From NCBI GenBank assembly GCA_021613535.1, contig CP075497.1, positions 9,238,001 through 9,302,000 on the forward strand: a stretch of 64,000 nucleotides of DNA, written 5' to 3'. Made by a program: the position numbers and the translations under genes. The notes beneath the pieces were generated by a model. That model did not search any database and was not told the origin of the DNA. It saw only the letters and a list, made by a program, of their open reading frames with translations. How positions within the stretch are numbered: position 1 is the first letter of the stretch; each line of letters opens with the position of its first letter. This stretch comes from Adineta vaga (lineage: Eukaryota; Rotifera). Shown piece by piece: positions 39,516 through 50,166 of this stretch.

Positions 39516-40221
39516 ATGTTTGCTGTTCTTGTTCTCTGTTTGGTTGCCTTTGCCGCAGCACAACAACCACGTCCATGCACAACGCCACCTCAATGGGAAG
39601 CAAATATTTTTGATTATAACCAACAACAAAAATTCATGGTCCGTGGACGATTAAGTTATGATGCTGTTTATCGTCGTGAACGTATCATTGAAGAAGTTAA
39701 TGTTGGTTCACAGGGTGATGCTTTTGAAGTGATTGCATTATTCGATTCTCAAACTGAATATATCTATGATTTCAAAGCTCGTAATTGCTCACGTCGTCGA
39801 ATTGAACGACCATGGCGTGATTTTGGTATTGCACCAGATGCTCGCTCATTTGGTGAAGCTTACATTGGTTCATCAGCTGCACCAGGTTTAGGCTTATTAG
39901 TTACTCTCTGGTAATATTTTTTTTTCTTCTATATTAGTTATATTTACTTTTTTATTTTAATTGAATAGGGGTGGAAATCATACAACACCATCCAATGATA
40001 CTGTTCGTACCTTTGGAACTTGGACATATCAAGCTTGTCTTCCAGTTCGATTCATTAGTCATAGCACACGATTTGGTCGTACAGAAACATCATTCTTTGA
40101 TATAACTGCTGGTATTAGTGATCCAAATGTATTTATTCCACGAAAAGAATGTCTTACAGAGAAAGAATATGCTATCCGACATGTTCTTTTTGGTAAACCA
40201 TCAAAGAAGATTGAGCAATAA
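39516..40221 (+). CDS. Ependymin-related secreted protein, copy 1
   Basis: Two exons (39516-39910, 39969-40221) encode 215 residues. A signal peptide (MFAVLVLCLVAFAAA) is followed by the family opening QPRPCTTPPQWEANIFDY. Other hallmarks are RGRLSYDAVYRRER, the ARNCSRRRIERPWRDFGI cysteine segment, GEAYIGSS, LVTLWGG and ACLPV. Ependymin-related (EPDR/MERP) proteins are secreted beta-sandwich, lipid-binding proteins. Their role in rotifers is unknown. The intron falls after TG of the Trp codon in LW|GG, the same site as in copies 2 and 3. The ATG chosen is the first that gives a signal peptide. Confidence 0.88.
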
Positions 40222-41233
40222 TAGACAATTTTTCTTTTTTTTCACCTTTTTTTCTTTTTCATGTAAACGTATTTTTTATTCAATAAAAGAAAAGAAATAT
40301 TTCAAACATATATCTTCTCTACTAAAAAATCTTCATTGCTACAAAGTTGATTTGAAAACAAAGAGCAGAACTTGACATTCCAGTTTTTTGTTCAATTACG
40401 TATCAATATTCATGTTCTATAAATAAATTTCCAAATAATATACGAAAAAGTAACATCTTGCCTCGATTATTGAGTAAAGTGCTATTCGTCATAATAGTCT
40501 TCTTTTGATAATCTTAGTAAATAAATGATTATCCAACATTTTCTTCGTTCTCAAATGCCGCTTCGGAACGTGCTTTGACACTGGTTAGATAACGAATATT
40601 TTTATACCAACATCGTTCTATTTTTATTTTTTATTTTATCTCAAGGTGAAAAGATATGCACTAAAGTTACGGTTTTTAATTGACAAAAAAAAGTTCTTTC
40701 CTTGCAAAGACAACAATGAAGTGTTTGTGGTTCTTTCCTTTCGAATTTGGTTTAGATTGATTGTTTGTGATTTAATGAGTATTTCCTTTGGATTCTCAAC
40801 ACAAAGTAATTACTAAATAGCATTGTGAAAATCGTAATAATAAACTATCTTAAAAATTCTATATATTTAGTACTTCTCGACATATTGATATAATATTACA
40901 CAATTCATTTTCACATTCCAATGATGATATCATTGGATCTCTTTTCTTTTTTTTTGTTTTGTTTGACAAAAAGAGATAATTATGAAACACAAATATTATT
41001 TTATTTATTTCTTTTTTTAGCGACTGTTGCTTTGTTATCTCCGACTATGCTGTAGATGATAACAGTAGCCTGTACTGATATACTTCGCTTTTATTATGTC
41101 AAGGTAAGTGACAACAATGTTGACTAAACTCTTCTCTTAAAATTATATATAAAGAGAGATATTTTTTCACAATCCGCATCACAATCTTTCTCTCTTCTAT
41201 TCAGTTTAACTTCAAGTTCTATTAACAAGACAA
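40222..41233. other. Spacer between ependymin-related copies 1 and 2
   Basis: A 1-kb AT-rich stretch with no recognisable coding remnant. It carries a polyadenylation-like AATAAA near 40281 and the copy-2 TATA element at its right end. Confidence 0.5.
41144..41155 (+). promoter_or_regulatory. TATA box of ependymin-related gene 2
   Basis: TATATATAAAGA lies about 85 bp before the ATG, as in copy 1. Confidence 0.6.
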
Positions 41234-41936
41234 ATGTTTACAGCTCTTCTCCTCTGTTTGGTCGGTATTGCCGTCGCACAAAGACCACAACCTTGCACAG
41301 CTCCACCACAATGGGAAGGACGTATATATGACATCAATGAAGAACAAAAATTTTCAGTAGAAGGCAAACTTAGCTACGATGCAGTATATCATCGTGAACG
41401 AATTATTGATGAAGTTGATGAAGGTTCAACCTCAGATTATTATGATGTACTTGCTCTTTTTGATTCACGAGTTGAATTTGCTTACAATTTCAAAGCTCGC
41501 AATTGTACACGACGTGAAATTCAACGCCCATGGCGAGATTTTGGCATTCGTCCATCGGATGAATCATATGGTGAAGCTTACATTGGTTCATCTGTCTTTC
41601 CTAGCACAGGTGTATTAGTAACAATCTGGTAAATTATTTCATTATTCAATTCTTCTATTAAATCTTTGTTTTTCTTGAATATTTAGGGGTGGTAACTTCA
41701 CATTACCTTCAAACGATACAATAAATTATATTTCATCATGGACATATCGTGCCTGTCTTCCAGTATCTCGAACAACTTTCAGTGAAAAATATGGTAGTTC
41801 ACATTTATCATTTTATGATATTACAATTGGCATTAGTGATCCAAATGTATTCATTCCACGACGTGAATGTCTCTCAAGTTATGAATGGGAAAATCGATAT
41901 GCTCTTTTTGATGCACCAAATAAGAAAATTCAATAA
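41234..41936 (+). CDS. Ependymin-related secreted protein, copy 2
   Basis: Exons 41234-41628 and 41687-41936 encode 214 residues. Exon 1 has exactly the same length (395 bp) as in copy 1. It has a signal peptide (MFTALLLCLVGIAVA), then RPQPCTAPPQWEGRIYD, KLSYDAVYHRERIIDEVDEG, ARNCTRREIQRPWRDFGI, GEAYIGSS, LVTIWGG and ISDPNVFIPRRECL. Cysteine positions match copy 1. It is clearly a tandem paralogue in the same orientation with the same intron site. The last ten residues differ (DAPNKKIQ versus GKPSKKIEQ). It looks functional. Confidence 0.88.
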
Positions 41937-42945
41937 ATTCACTTTTTCTTATTTCATATATGATAAATTTCTTTTTTTTTCATTTTTAAAATAAAAATAA
42001 TTTTGTAATAGCATTTAATATGAATCCATGAATGATTTCTCACTTTGTTCGAATATGAAATGCTTTCTTGAAAATTAGATCATCGAAAGATGACCCATGT
42101 CGAACAGCATATAGTCGAGATAGATATCACTGATATGAAGATGATTTTAGTTTTTTAAGTGCGCAACATGTATTTGCTTTTCGTAATCGTGTCTGTATAA
42201 CTAAATATGTAAAGTTTGATCTGATATCAAAGTGATGCCTTTTCGAAGAATTCTATTCTTGTCGAGTAACGAACTTTTCATGACTTTCGTCAATACCATC
42301 TTTATAAATGCAAGTAGCAAATGATGCCTAAAAAAACTTACAATATCTCATGAAAGTTTATAAGATAACATATCAAAGTGTTTACACCATATGAATTTCA
42401 TCGTGTAGTGATAATTTTACTTCGATCTGCTATGACAAACTACATAAAGATATGCGTCCTTAGGCTTCTTCTCTGAAGTGACAGTTATTTTATTTCAATT
42501 CTACTCCATTCTAAAACTGAATGTGTGCTAAGAGATCAAATAAAAGCATTTTGAATTGACATTTTGGTCACTAATAGCGATATTTTCAACTAGAATGCTA
42601 TTGAAAAGATCTCAGGACTTCATGACTCATGCTTTTATTAGTAGACTGCGAAATCAATCGATGGAGTTGGCTTTTATTTCTCCGTAGAAGAATTTATTGT
42701 AAAAAAGTAATTGCCAAAAAATTTGAAATTTAATCTGGTACTGAATTAGTTTGTGTTATAGAGATCAAGCTTTTGGAAACATAGTTATTTATCTTTAAAT
42801 TTCGTCATAAAAGTAATAAGACGAACGCGCAAGATGGACTCGTCATGTTGTCTTCATTTTTTCATCATAATACATTGAGAAAAATAAATAAATATTTAGT
42901 TTTCGCTCGTCGTTTTCAATTATTGTCTCTAAGATATATCTAAAA
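41937..42945. other. Spacer after ependymin-related copy 2
   Basis: AT-rich; no gene or repeat recognised. The first 60 bp probably form the copy-2 3' UTR (AATAAAAATAA near 41990). Confidence 0.5.
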
Positions 42946-43383
42946 ATGCCTTCGTTTAATGAAATTGAGATTAATTCCATGCTGAATCAAATCGATAATG
43001 AACTAGCTGATATGTATCAAAGTATCAAAAATATACTGAAGGAAATTTCTATAAATCTAATGGTAATTTTTACTAAACAACAACAGTAGTATAAGGAATG
43101 TGTTCATTTACATGGTCTATTTAATCAACTAATCAAGTCGTTAAGTCATAGCTATTTTCTCTATTACAATGAAAATGCGTCGCAATTGCGTAAAATTTCG
43201 GTCGAGAAATACATCTCCATAAGTTAAATAATCATTATTTACCAAAAAATAAAAACAAAAGTGCTTCATAATGATGATATAGATATTACACAACTGTCAA
43301 GGAAATATGCAGCTATATATGAAGTTCTGAATGATATCGGTACAGGCATTCCATCTTCGATTCGTCAACACTATATTAGTTAG
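42946..43383 (+). pseudogene. Small two-exon gene with an in-frame TAG, family unknown
   Basis: From ATG 42946 a frame reads MPSFNEIEINSMLNQIDNEL and stays helical and protein-like, but meets TAG at 43087-43089. The same frame then continues for 45 codons (YKECVHLHGLFNQLIKSLSH...) to a donor at 43222|GTTAAAT. The next exon, 43262-43383 (LSRKYAAIYEVLNDIGTGIP), joins in phase and ends with TAG. Overall about 145 codons, probably coiled coil. The single stop could be a disabling mutation, a sequence error, or lie inside an unusually short 27-bp intron (GTAATT..CAGTAG). If read literally the product is 47 residues. I cannot name a family. Confidence 0.4.
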
Positions 43384-44254
43384 ACTCAAACATGTCGATA
43401 TTGAATGAACTCAATTGTATATTTTGTGTATTGTTTTTCTTGATAAAATATGTTGTATGCATTTTCAATTGAAATAGCAGATTGATGTATATAGTGATGA
43501 CTGCACAACTGAGTTCAAATAAAGATGAGCATTTGAATATGTTCTCGCGTCAGTAACTAATGACAATTAGTCTCACATATTTCTCGATAGATTCCGACGG
43601 ACAATTACTATTTGACATCACGCGTAGTTGATGAATCGATATTTTCGATGGACTCCACTTGGGCAATCAGGTTTTGTTTTGTGTTTTTCTGTTACTTATT
43701 CGCACTATATTACCGTTTGCTCGTAGATTAAAGATGTTTTGCTAAGTTTTCGCCGGTGAATCATTCCTTTTAATAAATTTCTCTGGATGAATCAACTATT
43801 ACATAAACATTTTGCTTATTCAAAATCATTCGTATTTCTTTGGTTCTATCAAGTTATTTCCGTTGTTTCTATTACTTCGATTACTTTTTTTATTGTTTTT
43901 TTTCCTGTGGTGTACTGGGGTATAGTTACTGATCGTTGTTCCCACAATAATAATAGTACATAGCTGTCATATTGTCCTTTTCTCCTACGCAATGACGTGC
44001 ATTATGGTGATGACATTCCTTGCATGCCTACGCAATTATTGGATATATGTGTGCAGAACGATGACGTATAAATTCTATACATCGAACAATAGTCAATTTA
44101 CATTTCTTGGTAAGATATTTATATACGCGATTAATTGAATTCTATTGTTAAAGAAGGCGTCCTATTAGTATTAAAGCGAGAGTATCAGATCATATATGAC
44201 TTATTATTCAACATTACTAAAAGCTGAATCATCATTAATTTCCCTACAGTTTAT
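43384..44254. other. Spacer and 5' UTR region of the acyl-CoA dehydrogenase
   Basis: AT-rich. At 44110 TTCTTG|GTAAGA and at 44248-44249 CCCTACAG form a plausible 5'-UTR intron of 140 bp ending six bases before the ATG. Nothing else was recognised. Confidence 0.5.
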
Positions 44255-45563
44255 ATGACGGCAAGAGTTAGACCATTAACCACTTATTGGAAAAAAGATG
44301 TTATTTTAGGGAATAAATTCAGGACAATTAATATACCAGATATGAATGCTGACTTTATTACGAAATACCATCAACGGCTCAGAAAGGAAACTCGAGATTT
44401 TGCTGAAAGAGAACTTCGTCCACGTATACCTACTATGGAAGCATCACGTTCTGTAGATTATAATCTCTCACGTTTAATTGCTAAACAAGGATGGATTGGT
44501 GTTACAATCGGTCCTGAATATGGTGACATGGGTCTGGGGCATCTAGCAAAAACCATTATCATCAAAGAGTTGTCACGAGTTAGTGCTGCTATGGGAGCAA
44601 TGGTACAAGCATCCCAGTTAGGTGTAGCGAAAATTCTACATTTCGGAAACCAAGAACAAAAGCAGAAATGGCTTCCAGCTGTAGCTTCCGGTCAATGTCT
44701 ACCAACCATAGCTGTTACTGAGGTGGAGAGCGGAGGACACATTCTAGGCATGAATGCTCGAGCTGTACGCGATGGTGATGACTACATTCTTAACGGACGT
44801 AAGGTGTTTGTTGGAAATAGTCATGTTGGTGATTTACATGGTGTTGTTGTTCGTACTGGTCTTGGATCAAAAGGCTTGTCGGCATTTCTTGTAGAAAAAA
44901 ATCGTCCTGGTTTTTCTCTTGCTCCACATCGACCTAGCATGGGACTACATGGATTTAGTTTTGGTGAATTAATTTTTGAAAATTGTCGAATTCCAAAAGC
45001 TAATATACTGGGTCAGGAAGGAGATGGTATGGCTGTAGCATATTCTTCTAGTGTCTTGTATGGACGAGCTAATCTAACAGCAGTAGCTCTGGGCATTCAT
45101 CGAGCGCTACTTGAGGATACCATAGCTCTTTTGTACCAAACGTCAGCGTTATGCTAAGCCACTTTATGACTTGCCTACTATCAAGTTGAAGATAGGTCAG
45201 ATGCAATCCCGTTATATGATTGCCAAACTTGCTGCATATTATGCTGTCCACTTACTGGATCATGGTTTGCCGTGCGATGCAGAATTGATGAATGCGAAAC
45301 TTGTCAACGCTGAATATACATTGGATTCGGCCCGAACTGCTATGGAAGTGCATGCTGCTTGTGGTCTTTATTCTGATCAACCGATCGAACGTTATATGCG
45401 AGATGCATATCATATCTTCTCTCCGGCAGGCACTTCTGATATTCAGTTGCTTCGGTTAAGTGAAGTGGCTTTGGGCCTATCAAAAGGACAGTGGTCACAA
45501 CGACTCAATACGACGCTAGGCTGTGCAAACTCAACGAAATCAACAAATCACATTTCAATGTAA
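44255..45563 (+). pseudogene. Acyl-CoA dehydrogenase, bacterial type, no coding introns, one frameshift
   Basis: Flavin enzyme family that oxidises acyl-CoA thioesters. Residues 1-292 read through N-terminal and middle domains (GWIGVTIGPEYGDMGLGH, LPTIAVTEVESGGHILGMNA, DGDDYILNGRKVFVGNSH, GLSAFLVEKNRPG, LYGRANLTAVALGIHRALL). The frame breaks at about 45126-45132 (run CTCTTTT, one base too many) and resumes as KRQRYAKPLYDLPTIKLKIG through the C-terminal helical domain (MEVHAACGLYSDQPIERYM, AGTSDIQLLRLSEVALG). Total about 435 residues, a normal family length. It has no intron in 1.3 kb of coding sequence, unlike most neighbours, and the motif set resembles actinobacterial and proteobacterial enzymes. 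The active-site loop reads PAGTSD, with Ala where medium-chain enzymes have Glu. It is a horizontal-transfer candidate, either recently broken or affected by a homopolymer error. Confidence 0.8.
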
Positions 45564-47112
45564 TTATATATATATATATATATTATTATCCAAAGATAGT
45601 GATGACCGAAACAGATGAATTAGCAATGAAAAAAATACAAACTCATTCTACAGTTGTCACTTTTCTCAGAAATTCGATGTTTAAACATGAGAAATTGGAT
45701 GTATGTGTATGTGATTGCAATCATGCTATATGGAAATATGAATTATCGCATATTACCTATCGATCATATATTGTTCATGTTTTCTTTATTTTTTTCCATC
45801 AGGTAAAAAGCAGAAGATAGCTCTCTTATTTTCTTCTTGTTTTCTTATTTTTCTCGATAAGAGAAAGAAGAGAGATTTATGATGTCTCTTCTTCTCTAAA
45901 AAAGGGTTCTATTTTTTGATAAATAAGGAATACTTTCATAATTTAATTGATTAACGTTAAATTAATGCAAATACGTTTTTCTTGTAAATATATGTGTGAT
46001 ATGTTCTGAGAATTTGAAAATAAAGTATTTCAATAACCAAAAGTAATGTGTCAATACTATTTCTAAAATTGGTGATATCCACGATGAATGAATATCTGGA
46101 AAAGAGTTTCATAGAAAAATATCAAGAACTGATTACGAATCACAAATTATTGAAAAGAGATCATATATGGAAATATTTTAGAATATATTCTCTGCTTCTA
46201 TAAAAGTAATGGTGAAAACCATTAAATATCTTGAATATCTTTTAATATATACAGTACAGCTTCAGTTATCAAAATACAAATCTATAGAAGAAAAACCATA
46301 CCAACTTATTAAACCCGTTGTAAATATAGGTGTACTATTAGTTTATGTTAGATGACATTGAAATAATAATGTAAATTAATTATTTATACCGATCATAAAA
46401 AAATGATTATAATCGAATCGCGATTTTTATTTATAGAACTAACTTTCGATAGAAGAATTTTAATACTATCCCTCCACTCGTAGTTAGTTATAGAATGATT
46501 TCTATTCGAACACTAATAATCATGAATGTTTCGTAACAATACGAAAGAGTTTATTAAAAGTGACTATTAATATCAAGAAAAGTGAGAGGAACCAATTTTC
46601 TTAGGTGATGATTCATCAATATTGTATTATGAAAGTATTAGAGGTTTTGTCACTTATCGTCAGCTAAAATAGCTGGGAGTATCCGTATTACCTTTAGAAG
46701 ATTCTATAAAGTTGATAAAAAGAACTGAATGTTCTGTGAGTTAATGTATGACTTTTTTAATTTAAATTACAGTTTCTTTTGAAAGTAGTTAAATCGTGTT
46801 CAGTATTAAAAATAGAATTGTCGTTGAAATGATTACACAGATCTTGAGAAAAAAGATAAATATTCGTCATGTTATCATTTTTCAATTTACTCTTTTACTG
46901 GTCGTTGATGTGTCATTACGTATTTGGTACTCGCACAAGCATTTTCTTTGTCATTTATATTTATTTTTATTATCTAAAGGTCAATATCTTGTAGATATTG
47001 ATAATCATCATTTTTCTCAGCACATCTGTATATAAAGAGATCTTTACATCTAATAAATTCATTTCAAATCTTAATACTTCTAGTACAACAATTCTAAGAA
47101 GAATACAAAGCA
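45564..47112. other. Spacer between the acyl-CoA dehydrogenase and ependymin-related copy 3
   Basis: Contains (TA)n at 45565-45582. A possible 38-codon spliced frame (45602-45700 joined to 45803-45820) reads ELAMKKIQTHSTVVTFL and vaguely recalls the start of a roadblock dynein light chain, but stops early. I treat it as an unproven remnant. The copy-3 TATA element lies at the right end. Confidence 0.35.
47029..47040 (+). promoter_or_regulatory. TATA box of ependymin-related copy 3
   Basis: GTATATAAAGAGA stands about 80 bp upstream of the ATG, the same arrangement as in the two intact copies. Confidence 0.55.
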
Positions 47113-47808
47113 ATGCTGACTATTGTTATTCTTTGCCTAATTGGTATAACAGTCGCACAACAACCACGTCCATGTGTCTCACCATCTCAATGGGAAGGTC
47201 GTATATTTGATAGTAATGAAAAACAACATGGATCAGCGAGGAAAGATCAGTTATGATGCTATTTATCGTCGCATTCGAGTTATTGAAGATATTGAACTAA
47301 GCGATGATGAATTTGTTTATGATGTACTAACTCTCTACGATTCTGGACTACAATTTATCTATGATTTAAAATCACATAGTTGTACTCGAACTCCAGTAAC
47401 TTATCCATGGCGTGATTATGCTATACCATCGATGCACATTCGTATGGTGAAGCTTACATTGGTTCATCAGCCCTACCGGATACTGGTGTACTCATTACTA
47501 TATGGTTCGTAGAATATTTTATTCATTCATTCTTAAAAATTCATCATATGCTTATTTAGGGGTGGTAATATAACTATTCCATTTCTAAACGTTACTCTCC
47601 CATATATTGCTACATGGACATATAAGGCATGTCTTCCAATTTCTCGTACCGTTTACAGTGAAAAATTTGGCAACGAAATAACATCCTTTTATGATATCAC
47701 TGCTGGTATCAGTGATCCAAATGTATTTATTCCAAGACGAGAATGTCTTACAGCTCGAGAATATAGTAGCGACAAGTTTTATTTGGCACGCCAAATAAGA
47801 AAAACTAA
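47113..47808 (+). pseudogene. Ependymin-related gene, copy 3, frameshifted
   Basis: Starts with an intact signal peptide and family opening (MLTIVILCLIGITVAQQPRP, then PSQWEGRIFD). The reading frame is then lost near 47225-47232 and continues one frame over as RGKISYDAIYRR and VYDVLTLYDSGLQFIYDLKS. It shifts again near 47430, after PWRDYAIPS, and resumes as SYGEAYIGSS. The splice donor is GTTCGT instead of the GTAAT/GTAAA of the other copies. Exon 2 (from 47570) reads GNITIPFLN through ISDPNVFIPRRECL, then shifts near 47772 before the family's terminal residues. Three indels in about 215 codons, with the protein pattern still recognisable in all frames, mark a young pseudogene. Confidence 0.82.
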
Positions 47809-50166
47809 AAAAGGATTATATTCTTTTTGATTTTTGATTTCTAAAAATAAAATAACTACTATGGTATATAATAATGTAACTCAAAATTCAGTATTATTGC
47901 TCTCATTTTGAAAAGATGTTGATGCGTTATTACCATATGTGAGAGTGTACCAAACAACTAATCTCTTGTACTTTTTTTTCTACATCTTCACTTTATCATG
48001 ATGTTAAATTATGACCTACTCGCTTTCTCGATGTTTTACAGAACTAAATTACGTCATTTCATATTTACAGAGAAATGTTCTTGATAATCACTGCATCCAA
48101 TAAGAAAAACAATATATTTGTCTTTCCCATCAGTTTCTCATCAATGCTATAATAGAAATACCATGGAGAAAATGGCACGTATTGAATAAACGTGTATCAT
48201 CAAAAAAACATTAACAAGTGTATATTGAGAGAAAAAAAAACAATCGTCGATGTAGAAGCGTCATCCGTTTTGTAGATGGCAGATTTGGCACAGCTCATTA
48301 TGCAAAAGGATTCATTCATTTATTATACGACTTAATGGCAAATCTTTATAAGATAATCTCATACTGTCAACGAATGGTAATTTAATGAAAGTGCCATGAA
48401 AAAATACTTTCTTGTTGATATATTCATATCACGAAATCCTAATGCCCTTCGTACTTTACGAACCATTTTTTCACATTCCAATAAGTTTTTAAGAAAAAGA
48501 TGTGTTGTTTTAAGCTGAAATTATCATTCATAGATCTAACCATGCGCACCAAATTCCAGATAGAAGAAATATCATCATTCATGTCTTTGATACAGATGAC
48601 GGTTGGTGTGAATGCATGTAACAGACTGAACTTAGTACACACATCTAGAATAAAATTTCTACAATTAGAATCAGAAGCAAAATCTTATTTCATTATACGA
48701 AATCTATGTCATACATTCTACTTTCTGGACACAATATACAACAGCGTGTATTTCGAGAATGAAAGATACTTTGTTTCTGCTTTATATACATACTATCAGA
48801 AATATTACTTTTAGTTCATGTTTCACATAACCAAAATCAGTGAGTTATAAAAATCTTTGATTTCTATTCAACTCAACTCTTCGAAAGTTTTTCTTATAAA
48901 TATTCTAGTAATAAGAAGAGGTACATATTACTATGTAGACCGTAATTTGTTATAAAACATGTTTTATTTAGAAACATTTCTGCAATAGAAAATTTTATAC
49001 TCTAGAAGAATAAGATGATTAACTAGTTTACATTATCAGAATAGTGATCGATGATTTCTTACAAAAATTGTTCATACAGTAAAGATCTCAATGAAATTGT
49101 CAGGTATCATATTGCCAAAATCATACAACAAAGAACAATTAAGAACAGAAAAAATCATGAAATTCAATCTTGATTGACTCGAATGGGGCAAAAATCAATG
49201 ACAGAATATAGCACTTTTGTATCTCGAATTGTATCTTATCTATCTCTATATCTATCACTATTTTATATTTATTATTTCTTTTCAAGTAAACATACGAACT
49301 ATTGACGTAGAAGACTATTACATCTTACTGTGTAAAATTCGGTGATACACATGAAAATCATTATCGTCATTCTGAATGGAATGAAATTAGATTACTTGAC
49401 ACTGAATTAAAGTATTACGACCATCATAACAACGATCATTCATAGTTCAAGCTCAATTGTTACATGAAAAACGACTGGCGTAATATATAAATGTGTTTCC
49501 CATAGTGATTGGCTGATATTCTTTTCTTTTCTTCTTCTCTTATTCGTAATTATATGGTCTCTTTAGAATGTTTCTTTTAATGGGAGCAATCATGATACAA
49601 GTATATTTGGAGTGAAAATATGGAGAAATATATTTTGTTACTAAACGGTTAGTTTTAAAATATTCATCAGATATCGGATAATAATAATAATAATAATAAA
49701 AAATAGCCCGAAAATTTCAGTATTTTTCACACTTCAAATGCGTTTGAATCGATATATAATTATGGTTGAATATAATAAAGATTAAAATCACCATAAACAG
49801 AATGTCATTAGATCAAATATGTTTTCAGAGAACTTTTGTACTTTTTCTACTTCATCGTTTACATCAGTGAAATATGCATAGTGTAAAATAAACAAGAGGA
49901 CACTCATTTAGATGACTTAGAAGTGAAGACAAATGAACGTAACATGTCAACATGTCTAAAATTGCATTACAAAAAATCTCATATTCGAACAAACACTAAT
50001 CATGATTTTCTTGTAAATCAGTACTTGAAAAAGTGCATGAGTCATACAACACATTTCTTTCTCTTAAACTGAATCTTACAAACTAAACAAATTCCGTCAC
50101 ATAGTGTCTGTTTTTAGGCTATAAAAAAAGAGGTTTATCTGATAACCGAGTAGGAAGAATCAACGG
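47809..50166. other. Spacer (2.4 kb) with an (AAT)n repeat and a possible gene remnant
   Basis: AT-rich. (AAT)n lies at 49680-49700. A frame at 49329-49445 reads FGDTHENHYRHSEWNEIRLL before TAG and looks protein-like, but has no recognisable start or partner exon. Other open frames (around 48440-48814) are not convincing. A TATA-like TATAAAAAAAGAGG lies at about 50121-50134, upstream of the next gene. Confidence 0.4.
49680..49700. repeat. (AAT)n microsatellite
   Basis: Seven tandem trinucleotides. Confidence 0.8.

Noticed and set aside
45602-45820. Possible two-exon 38-residue protein resembling the start of a roadblock dynein light chain
   Set aside because: The similarity covers only about 15 residues and the frame ends at once; kept only as a note in the spacer entry.
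48439-48814. Overlapping open frames on both strands (67 and 104 codons)
   Set aside because: No recognised motif and no in-phase neighbouring exon; one could be a remnant, but the evidence is too thin.
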